DNA of 64,000 nucleotides from Cloeon dipterum (lineage: Eukaryota > Arthropoda > Insecta > Ephemeroptera > Baetidae), in assembly GCF_949628265.1 (NCBI RefSeq), contig NC_088786.1:4836001-4900000 (forward strand), given 5' to 3'. The notes below the pieces were generated by a model that was given only the letters and a program-made list of their open reading frames with translations, had not been told where the DNA came from and searched no databases. Below, piece by piece: positions 21,893-33,770 of the stretch. A program made the position numbers and the translations under genes. Each line of letters starts with the position of its first letter. The stretch's first letter is position 1.

Positions 21893-23829
21893 TTTTCGTG
21901 GCTCGGCATGTGACTCGGAATTGAAACAGCAGCAGCTGCTTTCGTTAGAGTGAATGCAAGGTCTGTGCGTTATGTATTATAATTATTGTATATTCATTCA
22001 GAGGGGCAGGAGGGATAAGCTGGTGAGAAGACGGAAGCCAGTATGTTATCGCAGGCGCTATGGCACACAGATAGATAAATTGAAGTGCGTGCTCACTGCT
22101 CACAATCAAAACCCAACGCCGCTTATTGCTGTCAACTTTTGCAGCTCTGGCACTTTTAATAGATTGCATAGTTTCAAGCAGGCTGAAACACTTGTCTTGT
22201 TATGATAGCTTCAACGTGTCATGCCTAATTTTTGGTGAACATATCAAAATATTTAAACTTCTACCCCGTTGCGTGTGTGATGCTATTGGTAAACTATTAT
22301 CTCTCTGGAATTATTGTAAATATTAATGCTTTAATGAGCATGAAAAGCAGTTGTTCAACTGATACACACGCGATGTAAAAAAACCACAACCAATTAATTT
22401 CTGTTCATTCATATCACCAAGCTTCAACTTGATAGAGATAGCTATTAAAAAAATTACATACTATATAGAATTTCAAAGTTTATCGAAAGGACTTTAAATA
22501 GGCTACATTTAGAAGAGTTAATGATTCTGACAGCTTTTTTTATAAATATTGAAACTGTTTTTGACTGCAAAATGCAAAAGCTAGAAGTGAAAAAAGCACG
22601 TGTTGTAAGACAAAAGCATTTCTAAGACACTATCTCATTTTTTATCTACTACATATTTGGCCCAACGTTGTATACAGACACAAAAGCTGTCTTGAACTTT
22701 TTTTATCACAGCGGACGTGATCATGACGAACAACAAAATTATAATGTAATTAGAGCGATCAAGTGTGGGCAATTTCCTCCACGTCAGCAACCTTTTGACA
22801 TGTTTATACTGTGATAAATCTGCTAACGCAAAGGAAAACATGCTCGACAAATTTTGAAATTCTCAAGCAGTTAAAACAGTTCAGGAAATATGTACTTGTA
22901 TCAAGTAATCTGTTAGAAATTTGCCCTTGCCTAGAAAATTACATATTTATCCTTTTTTTCTATAATATAGTAACATTGGCAAAGTAAGCAAAGATATCTG
23001 AACTACTACTCGATAGAATCATATTGTTTTCCTGAGTAATAGTGCTTTCGAAAGTGGTCAAGATAGCGAGAGAACCAACAGTCTACGCGCTCACATGCTT
23101 CCAAATAATCTTCCCACTTGTGTGCAGCTTAAAATATTTGTTAAATGGTTGTTTATTCTCACATCAAGTCGATACAGTCCTATTTAGGTTTTTGTCAAAA
23201 TGGGAAAGAGTGAGACAAAGCCAACATACCTTGAAAACGTGTTAAGACTCTTTCCATGAGGGCAAAGCCGAAATATGCCCAGATAATGTTATTTCACTGC
23301 AATAACTTGTGCTTTTAGATTTTTTGTTACATTGTTACATTGTTTCGTTTTCCAGTTTATTTTTTAACTTCTATGAGTTGACGATATCGAAATGCTATGT
23401 GTACGATCAGGCAAGCCATCAGGGATCAGGGAGGCATGGTTTTAACAACTCTGCAATAAATAAATAATACTGGAGTAACATTCAAAGTTAACAAACACTC
23501 CGTGAGATTGCTATGTTGTAATGTAAAACCGCAAATACAAAAAAGAATTCGGTTGTTTCGCTCTTAATCAGTTTGTTTTATAAACATGTAAAATCCGGGA
23601 TATGTTCATTTGCAAAAGAAAATGCTAGTAAGCAAACTTAACTAAGGCAATAGGCGGCAATTTTTGAGGAAACTTTAGCACTTGCTGACCTTTCTCCCTT
23701 AGTTATCTGATGAATTAGATAGCAAGCACAAGCAAATAATAAATTTCGTAATTTTACTTCGCACTTGCTGCGTTCACTATCAGAACAATAAAGCCAGCAC
23801 GAAATAATTGTTAAAAATAGTTATTTAAT
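21893..23829. other. Intergenic AT-rich region
   Basis: The first few hundred bases are the upstream region of C1GALT1. No gene, RNA or repeat was recognised in the rest. Confidence 0.4.
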
Positions 23830-23833
23830 GTAC

Positions 23834-25240
23834 TTGGCAGAGTCCTTCTTGATCTTTAGGTAAAATGACTCGCACTTTAATTGTTTCAGGCTGAGGAATT
23901 CGAAGTGTGTGATGACTAAACCCACATTTCATTTCCAGCTTAATTTGACACTCAAATCCCTTGAACTCAGGCTCAAAGTGTGACCCTATGAGAACACATA
24001 ATATGTGTAAGCGTGTTCAAACAATAAGTGTGTATGTGACAACATCGATAAGAATCAGCCAAGTGCCCTATCTTTGGTCTGCTTGCTAGACAAACTCCCT
24101 GAATGACTTAGTTTAGTAGAGCAACTTTAATATTTTCGCGTCATGCAAGTTTGAAAATGATTTTTACCGGTGGATTAATAATTTTAAAGTGGAAACAATT
24201 TTTTTAGTCGTTTAGATAGCAGATGGTACTCCTAGCACTCATTCATAAAGACTAATAAACTATTGGCAGTAAAATAAAATTGCAAAATTACGTTCAAATC
24301 TGCAAACTGAGCGACAAGCACAAAATATTGTTTGAAGTTCCGTAAAATGGAACAATAGCGGCAAAAATAAACACCCTAACATTTCGACAGGCATTTTTTT
24401 GCGGATGCTTAAGAAAAAACCATGTGTGGCGCGTGTAAGGGAGAATAGCGAAGCCAAAAGCCAAAGCGCAAATTGATAATTCACATACACACGCGAGATT
24501 CACACCTTATACTTCTTGCTATTTGTCTTACACGCACACATGGAGTTGTGTTTCGCTTTATCATTTGAACCTTTTTAGTTAGCTTTTCTCTCCCGCTCTT
24601 ATCAACTAACTTGTATGAGATAATATGAGTTCCAGCTCGCTTCATGCAACCATAGGAAGTCACTTGGCCGGCAATTCAACCCAAATTGGGGCTATTGAGT
24701 TTCAATCTTGTAATTTAAAATATATTAAAACGTAATATTTTAATTGAGTTATTTCTAACAAGCAATATTGATTTGGTTGGTATTGTGGTTTTGCTATGAT
24801 ACATATGTAAACTATAATTGTGCCAGTGAAAGGGAAAAAATTGGAATTTGCATATAGACATTATTGCGTTTGTATATAACATGTTTGACAACGCAAATTA
24901 AGGGAGAAGCAAAACGTAATTAGCATGCAGCGGGTAATGCATGGGTATGTATGTGATACATAACATTTTCTGCTATGTATTACTAAATAGACACGTACCA
25001 TCTAAAAGCTGCACCATGCCGCTGACTAGAATGGGGCCCAGTTAATATAAACACAGGCCAGCTTGAAGTCTTCACTGTTCACAGCAGCATCGCTGGTAGG
25101 AGGAAAATAATTGTAATTAGAAGGGCGTTGATGACAAGAAGGCCACATTTACATACCCAATACTAAAACAGGAGCACCGGAAGCCTCAAGGGCTAGTCCA
25201 ATGCGCTCATCGAATCCGAGTCCAATTGTCTTTTCAACAC
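23834..25240 (-). pseudogene. Unrecognised minus-strand exons, possibly a decayed gene
   Basis: Three minus-strand exon-like pieces have good splice sites. The one at about 25161-25245 reads VEKTIGLGFDERIGLALEAS... and ends at a GTATG donor. The one at about 25005-25098 reads DAAVNSEDFKLACVYIN... then, in another frame, PILVSGMVQLLDG before a GTACG donor. The last, about 23834-23988, follows an ATAG acceptor, reads GSHFEPEFKGFECQIKLEMK... and stops. The middle piece needs a frame change and its junction with the first is out of phase, which suggests decay or missed exons. The family was not recognised; conserved Cys residues would suit a secreted protein. Confidence 0.35.
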
Positions 25241-25249
25241 TGCATCAAT

Positions 25250-25844
25250 GTATTGTAATTTCGTTTCCCTTATAGCGGCTGCGGCTACATCCAGCAGTGG
25301 AGCAGACTACCCATTGACAGTAACCAGCAACAGCAATCAGATGGGCCAGGGAGCAGATACGGGGGCGTGGTGTTGTCTTCTGCCGGAGAGGGGAAAAAGC
25401 TTAACTAACGTAACCGGATTCGCAGGAGTGTTGCAATGCCATCTGGCGCACACCGGAAAAAATTATTAATATGTATTTCACCATAAAGAAAGCCGCTTTT
25501 TGGTTTCGGTGTAAAAATTATGAGATTTTTTTATTAAATATATTTTAAAAACCAGTGTAAAATCAAATCATTTGAAAATTTCGTCTTAAACCTTTGAGCA
25601 TGATAAATTAATTCGTGCAGCTTCTAGAGTAAACATTAAAATCATAAAATCGATATCAGCAGACAGCATAGCGATGGCAGCGCTGCTGGCGCCTAGCGGA
25701 AAGAAAAACAACATCAACTGAGCAGGCGCGTTGCCGGTACTGGAGTTCTGTTCTTTCCTTCTGATTCTCTAGCTCTTTCGCCAGGCGACCCGGGTGCGTG
25801 CTACGTAGACAGGCCTTGTTAATTTCGAAAAACTCTGAGAAAAC
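25250..25844. promoter_or_regulatory. Upstream region of translocase copy 1
   Basis: The region 25260-25470 is GC-richer, with a transient open frame that is not convincing as coding. Pyrimidine-rich leader sequence (25740-25790) precedes the translocase ATG. Only the last 35 bp or so before the ATG are shared with translocase copy 2. Confidence 0.4.
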
Positions 25845-28091
<2,247 letters not shown>

Positions 28092-28410
28092 GAAGGGCAC
28101 ACCTTTGTAGACGAAAAGCAATTGTTGTTGATTTTAGCATGAGAAAGAGAGCGCAGAGCAAGAGCACACCTGAAGACAGACACCTCACTTTGTTGACATG
28201 AACATTCCAAAGACAAAATAATATATTCCTCCTTTAATTTTGCTGTTATTGCCAAACAATGTTCGATACATTGTGCATTCCAATTATACTGTGTTTTCTG
28301 ATTTCAGAAAGAAAGGTAATTCCATTTTTCCAAAATAGTTAACTTAAATGTTTGTTGTTATTTGTGCTAACAAGATGCACGTTGCTGTCTTGAAACCGTT
28401 TCAACTGGAA

Positions 28411-28416
28411 AATAAA
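28411..28416 (+). terminator. Poly(A) signal, translocase copy 1
   Basis: An AATAAA hexamer 320 bp after the stop, followed by a T/G-rich stretch. Confidence 0.5.
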
Positions 28417-28439
28417 CAAGACAAGGCCTTAAACGAATC

Positions 28440-29180
28440 CAGTTCTGTTCTTTCACCTTAAAATTTCACCGTTAAATTCCTGGCATAAACTTTTAAACTT
28501 GAGTTTGAAAATCAACTTTAACGTGTACTTTCGACTTTGTGCAAAATCTCGGCTTATATTTTGTCATTCAATTCAACCAATCATCTACTTGAGTTGATTT
28601 CATATATTATCTTATCATTTTTTTGTGAAGGAGGCACGGCATTGCATCGTCATGTTTCACATCAATTAATTATGAGACTAGTGCTCAATTTAAAATTTCG
28701 TGAAAAAGTAAGGGAAGTATTCCTGTTGTATGGATCATGCTTCTTAAAATTTTATCATCTATTACAGCATAAAAATTAAATCTACATTTCAAATCTGATT
28801 CAATTTTCTTCAATTTCTGAATCCTTCTAAAATATGCTTCAATTAAAAAAAATCATGTTCCTTCACGTATAAAATTTTGGATTTTTTGTAGATAAGACTA
28901 TTATAGGGAGTCAATTTTTTTATTTCTTGGATGTCTTTTCTTCACTCTATTTCTGTTCTTATCTCCCGCTACTTTAACTATAATTGTCAGATGAAATGAT
29001 CGCTGGATAACTTATTTTCGAGAAGAGTCGGCGCATACAGCCCACTCTGGTGCTCTGATAACATCTCAAATATTTAAACAGTCATAATGCCCTACCCAAT
29101 TGTGCTGAATCTTGAGAGACGCAGCTGAGGATTGGTTCTCTTCTCGTTATCAGCTTCTCTTGCTTATCACGTCATAGCGG
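28440..29180. other. Intergenic region between translocase 1 and GST1
   Basis: AT-rich, no gene recognised. The right end is the GST1 upstream region. Confidence 0.4.
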
Positions 29181-29186
29181 ACGAAA

Positions 29187-29194
29187 CTATAAAA
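29187..29194 (+). promoter_or_regulatory. TATA box, GST1
   Basis: CTATAAAAAG lies about 80 bp before the GST1 ATG, a normal spacing for a TATA element with a short leader. Confidence 0.5.
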
Positions 29195-29274
29195 AGAAAT
29201 ACTTTTGTCCAAATTTTCTCTTTTCGCTGGAGTGAATATCCCCTTAGGAAGCGGTCAAATTTATCATTTGAAAA

Positions 29275-30064
29275 ATGCCCACTGCAAAGCTCACTTATTT
29301 CAACGGCACCGGTCTTGGTGAGGGCATCAGGTACCTTCTTTCATATGGCGGTGTTGAGTTCGAGGATAACAGGGTCACCTCTGAGGCCTTTGCAGCTATG
29401 AAAGACAGTGAGTGCAATTTCAGAGCTACATTGTGTGCGGAATTCACAGATATGAATTGACAGAGTTGCCTCTTGGCCAGCTGCCCATTTTGGAGTACCA
29501 AGGCCAGACCATGTACCAGTCCGTGGCCATCTCCCGTTATCTTGCAAATTCGTTCAACCTGGCGGGCAAGGATGCCGTTGAGAAAGGTACCTGTGACGTC
29601 GCTGTGGACACCATCAATGACATTCGTGCAGGTAAAATTGTTACCAGAAAGTTCCAAAATATGGACTTCAGTCAGAATTATCTTTAATTTGCAGCTCTTG
29701 CAAAATATGCTTACGAAAAACACGCGGAGGCCAAAAAACAAAAGAAGGAAGAGGCGCTTAAGAATGCGAAGTTTCTTGTTGGAAAGATTGAAAATTACCT
29801 AAATAAGAATGGAGGACACTTCTTGAAAGATGGACAGGTATTATACTCAAAAATCTATCTGCGCAATGAATAATATACCTGTTATACTTTTTTCAGATGT
29901 CCTGGGCTGACATTTTCTTGGCATCAATCACAGACTACTTGAACCGCATGGCCGAGGAAGATATTTTCGCTGACGCACCCAAAATCAAAGCCTTGAAGGC
30001 AAAGGTAGAAGCCGTGCCTTCCATCAGCAAGTATCTGGAGAAGAGGCCTGTTGGAGACTTCTAA
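29275..30064 (+). CDS. Glutathione S-transferase, sigma class (GST1)
   Basis: Exons 29275-29407, 29464-29631, 29695-29837 and 29897-30064 (133/168/143/168 nt, the same pattern as the other two GSTs here) give 203 residues. The N-terminal thioredoxin-like domain has the catalytic Tyr8 (KLTYFNG), LGQLPILE with the cis-Pro, and the glutathione-binding [10 protein letters not shown]. The C-terminal helical domain includes WADIFLASITDYLN. Sigma-class enzymes conjugate glutathione or isomerise prostaglandin H2 and detoxify lipid peroxides in insects. It is the most diverged of the three genes (EGIRYLLSYGG). Partial broken copies of it lie at 32514-32600 and 41775-42180. Confidence 0.93.
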
Positions 30065-30399
30065 TTTTTTGGAGAAATATCTATTGCCTTCGCAATTTTC
30101 ACCAAATATAATACAAATATCAAAAGATAAAATTTTATAATCATTTTACTTTTAATCCTGCTGATTTTAAATCTTTTAATTGTCATAATAATCATAGTCT
30201 TAATTAGGATTTATAATTTTTTGGATGATCCCGCGTTCTAATATGTGCGAATTTTGATCATTTTTACGATCAATTTTCGCCTTAAACAGCTTGAAAATAT
30301 ATAGAGGTCACGAGAAGTAAAAAGTGTGTATAAACTTTATTCACTTTTAGTGAAAATTTCACTGTTGCTATAATATTGCGCTGTATTTACAGGGTAATA

Positions 30400-30674
30400 A
30401 ATAATGTATAATCCAATTATACTTTAAAAAACGTCATCCTTCCTTGCTTCGCGCCAAAATGCGAACTAAAATTGCAGAAATGTTGTCAATTTATTGTCAT
30501 ATGTGACTTTTTTGCAATCGCAGCGCACTGCCGAGTTCTGAAGCCGCCGCGGCTCAAGGCCACAAAAAGTATATATATAGCATTAAGTGCCTCTAACGAG
30601 TAACTGCTCTCATGTCACCTTTTTGTCTTCAGCCATGCTCAAAGACATGCAAACACACTTAATTATTCACTAAA
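30400..30674 (+). promoter_or_regulatory. Duplicated GST2-type promoter
   Basis: It is closely similar to 42540-42792, the GST2 upstream region: CTTCGCGCCAAAATGCGAAC, GCCGCCGCGGCTCAAGGCCA, then a TATA-like GTATATATATAG and TCACCTTTTTGTCTTCAGCC. A related block lies before GST3 (44090-44327). Here it leads into a truncated GST start and then translocase copy 2. Confidence 0.65.
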
Positions 30675-30715
30675 ATGGCTCCATCAGTGAAACTGATTAT
30701 TATTTGACATGAACA
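30675..30715 (+). pseudogene. Truncated first exon of a GST2-like gene
   Basis: ATGGCTCC..GTGAAACTGAT matches the GST2 start (MAPVKLIYFDM) with a 3-nt insertion; the frame stops after ten codons, and homology ends at GACATGA(A)C. It marks a duplication breakpoint. If transcribed with translocase copy 2, it would be an upstream ORF. Confidence 0.7.
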
Positions 30716-30811
30716 TTTTCTTTTAAGGCCAAGCTGCCACGTGATCCGCCTTCCCTATACGTATAGTCAGGGCACAGGTCTTTTGTCAATTTCGAAAATC
30801 CCAGAGAAAAC

Positions 30812-32423
30812 ATGTCTCTCGCCGACCCAGTCTCGTTCGCCAAGGTATTCATCGCCGGTGGTGTGTCCGCTGCCATCTCGGAGACGGCCGTGGCGCCGAT
30901 GGAGCGAGTCAAGCTGCTCTTGCAAGTGCAGCATGCGTCCAAGCAGATCGCGGCGGACAAGCAGTATAAGGGCGTCATCGACTGCTTCGTTCGCATCCGT
31001 AAGGAGCAGGGTTTTATCAGCTTCTGGCGCGGAAACATGGCCAACGTGATCCGTTGCTTCCCAACCCAGGCGCTCAACTTTGCCTTCAAGGACAAGTACA
31101 AGCAGGTGCGTGTGTGCGCCTCTGGAATACAAATCAATCGCGTCAAACTGGCCGGCGCCCTCTGACCTATAGTTTTAGTTTTCAAATTTTTTCTTGCTAT
31201 ATATAATACACTTCTTCATAGAAGAACCATTAATATTGAAATTGTTAATGATAAATAATATATGTCTTCAAATCCATATATAGCTTTTAATAATGCTCGT
31301 TAATTATTTTAAGATACCGTACCTATGGTTAAACTCCAATTGTTATCTTTTAATCTTATCACTTTTTATATACAGATCTTTCTTGGCGGCGTGGATACGA
31401 AGACGCAATTCTGGCGCTACTTCGCCGGTAACTTGGCATCGGGTGGTGCTGCTGGAGCCACCTCCCTTTGCTTCGTCTACCCTCTTGACTTCGCACGTAC
31501 CCGGTAAGCCTTCGTCAGTTCAACGCAATCTGCAATCATGTATTTACTTTTAAAATTTTTCACAGGTTGGCCGCTGACATCGGCAAGGGTGGCGCCCGCG
31601 AGTTCAACGGCTTGGGCGACTGCCTGGCCAAGGTCTTCAAGTCCGATGGCATGGGTGGTCTCTACAAAGGCTTTGGCGTGTCGCTGCAAGGCATCATCAT
31701 CAACCGGGCGGCCTACTTCGGTTTCTTCGACACAGCCAAGGGCATGCTCCCAGACCCCAAGAACACTCCCTTCCTCGTCTCGTGGGCTATTGCTCAGGTT
31801 TATAGTATAATCGCCATACTCAAAAGACAGCGCCATGTTGGTCTCTTTCCTCTTTGGCTACGAAGAGAATAGCCAAATTAACTTGAAATTTTTTATAACT
31901 TTTAGGAAGAGAACACGAGGAAAGTCGAGCCATTCATTGATAATCAAAAGTTCATTTTTGGAAAATTTGCACTTAAAGGTTTCATGCGCTGTTGGACAGA
32001 TCATCTCGACGAGCGAGGAATCGAAATTTGGGAAGAAAATGTGGTCAAGCGCTGTAAATTTATGAAATTGTTAAACAAACTGTTTATTGCATCCACCAAT
32101 TTAAATAATTTTCAATTTTGTCGCCCGCCCTGTACGTATCGCGATCAATTAACTTACTCTCGTCTTTTTTGCGATTACAGGTTGTGACAACGGTTGCGGG
32201 TTTTGCTTCTTATCCATTTGACACAGTGCGTCGTCGCATGATGATGCAGTCTGGCCGCGCCAAGAGCGACATCATGTACAAGAGCACGATGCACTGCTGG
32301 TCGACGATCGCCAAGAAGGAGGGCACCGGCGCCTTCTTCAAGGGTGCTTTCTCCAACGTTCTCAGAGGCACAGGCGGCGCTCTTGTGCTCGTCCTCAATG
32401 ACGAAATCAAGAAGGTCCTTTAA
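30812..32423 (+). CDS. ADP/ATP translocase, copy 2 (diverged)
   Basis: Exons 30812-31105, 31376-31503, 31566-31797 and 32181-32423 match copy 1 exactly in length and phase; 298 residues, frame intact. Exon and nearby intron DNA is very similar to copy 1, so the duplication is recent. RRRMMM and all three carrier motifs remain. However, the Lys equal to bovine K22 is Glu (ISETAVAP), Y186 is Asn ([10 protein letters not shown]), Y80 is Cys (VIRCFPTQ), the Tyr of [10 protein letters not shown] is Asn, KDF is KVF and RIPKEQ is RIRKEQ. K22 and Y186 contact nucleotide in known carriers. It may be a carrier with altered substrate, a dead protein, or an early pseudogene. Its own upstream region is replaced by a GST-type promoter. 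Confidence 0.85.
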
Positions 32424-32513
32424 GATGAAGGGCACACCTATTTGTAGACGAAAAGCAATTTTGTTGTTTTGATATTAGCATGAGAAAGAGAGCACAGAGC
32501 AAGAACACACCTG

Positions 32514-32605
32514 CATGAATTCGTTCATCCTGGCGGACGCAAGGATGCCGTTGAGAAAGGTACATGAGACGTAGCTGTGGACACTACAATCGTTCAGGTA
32601 AAACT
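32514..32605 (+). pseudogene. GST1 exon 2 fragment
   Basis: The stretch from AATTCGTTCA.CCTGGCGG to the donor GCAGGTAAAA aligns with the end of GST1 exon 2 and its splice site (29553-29640), with small deletions that break the frame. It is fused directly to the translocase copy 2 3' flank, which stops matching copy 1 at 32513 (equal to about 28170). Confidence 0.75.
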
Positions 32606-32619
32606 GTTGTTGGCTTGAA

Positions 32620-33770
32620 GCTTGAGGATTCCCCATAGTTACTCTAGTAATTAACCAGAATTTATAAATTCTATGAAACGCAGCCAATGCGGCTAAAAAT
32701 CCTCACAAAAGTGACTGAGTGCCTAATTTCTCCAAATTTAAAATTTAATGATGCGGAGGTTTTTGAACTCAAAAATAATTATTGTTGGTATGTTGAAAGG
32801 CCCATACATAAGGTTATTTTTTTTTCGTTTTTCAAATAAACGTGTAGGGTCGGTGCCATGGCAAAATTTTCGAATTATCTGTACATTTTAATTGTCTCGT
32901 GATTTTTTTCCATTGGAAAGGCTAAATAATTTTTCACTGAAGGTGAAGGGAAAAATATGTTAATTATGAACTTAAAACAGGATTAAAAATAGAAGGAGGA
33001 AAAAGAGCATTATTTTGTAACGTGGTGGTAAAGCGTGTACTGTACAATCTTGTTGTGGTGTTTGCGATCGTTTATCAGGAGCGACAATGCGGGAAATGCG
33101 GTCGACCCGCTTCGCCCTCATGCGTTCCTAATACCGCAACGAACAAAAGCATGTCTTTATTTACAACGTGGTGTTGAGGGGCGTCCATCCGTCGAGTCCT
33201 CCCATTCATTCTCTCCTCTGTTGAAACAAACACGCACTTCGACGCCAGTTGACGTAGGTAATACAGAGGATATACGCGTGTGCAACTGCAATAGTACCAC
33301 GTCTGATGACGTTGATTATTTGTTATCCTTATATATTGTGATATTAACCGTAAAGTTTTTTCAACTTAATATTTTAAATAGGCAAAATCTAAAAGTTTTC
33401 CAGCGACAAAATAATTTAACCATTTAATGCTGAAACTAATTAAAGCGTTTTCAAAAAAGTTAGTTCATGAAAATCTGAAACAAATTAGACTAATTAACAA
33501 ACTTCGTGGATTTCAGCAAAGTTATTGCTATATAAATTGATCAAGTAATGTATGTTTTAATTTTTCTATTATCAGGAAAATTAAATAAAAACATTTGTTT
33601 AGACGAAACAAAATTAATTATAAAAAGTCGTTCAATAAAAATGTACATTCAGTCTTCATTCACTAACATATTCATTTTTCCTAGGCAAAGAAAATTATTT
33701 ACAATATTACACACTTCAATGTTTTTGAATATGGTCGTAGCAGTTGCAGAACACAAAAATTGCACATTGG
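32620..33770. other. Intergenic region
   Basis: AT-rich with one GC-richer island at 33060-33320 (open for 130 codons, but of odd composition and not recognised). No gene is supported. Confidence 0.35.

Noticed and set aside
25248-25469. 73-codon plus-strand ORF before translocase copy 1
   Set aside because: Low-complexity Ser/Asn/Gly composition, no homologue recognised, and no sensible splice to the translocase.
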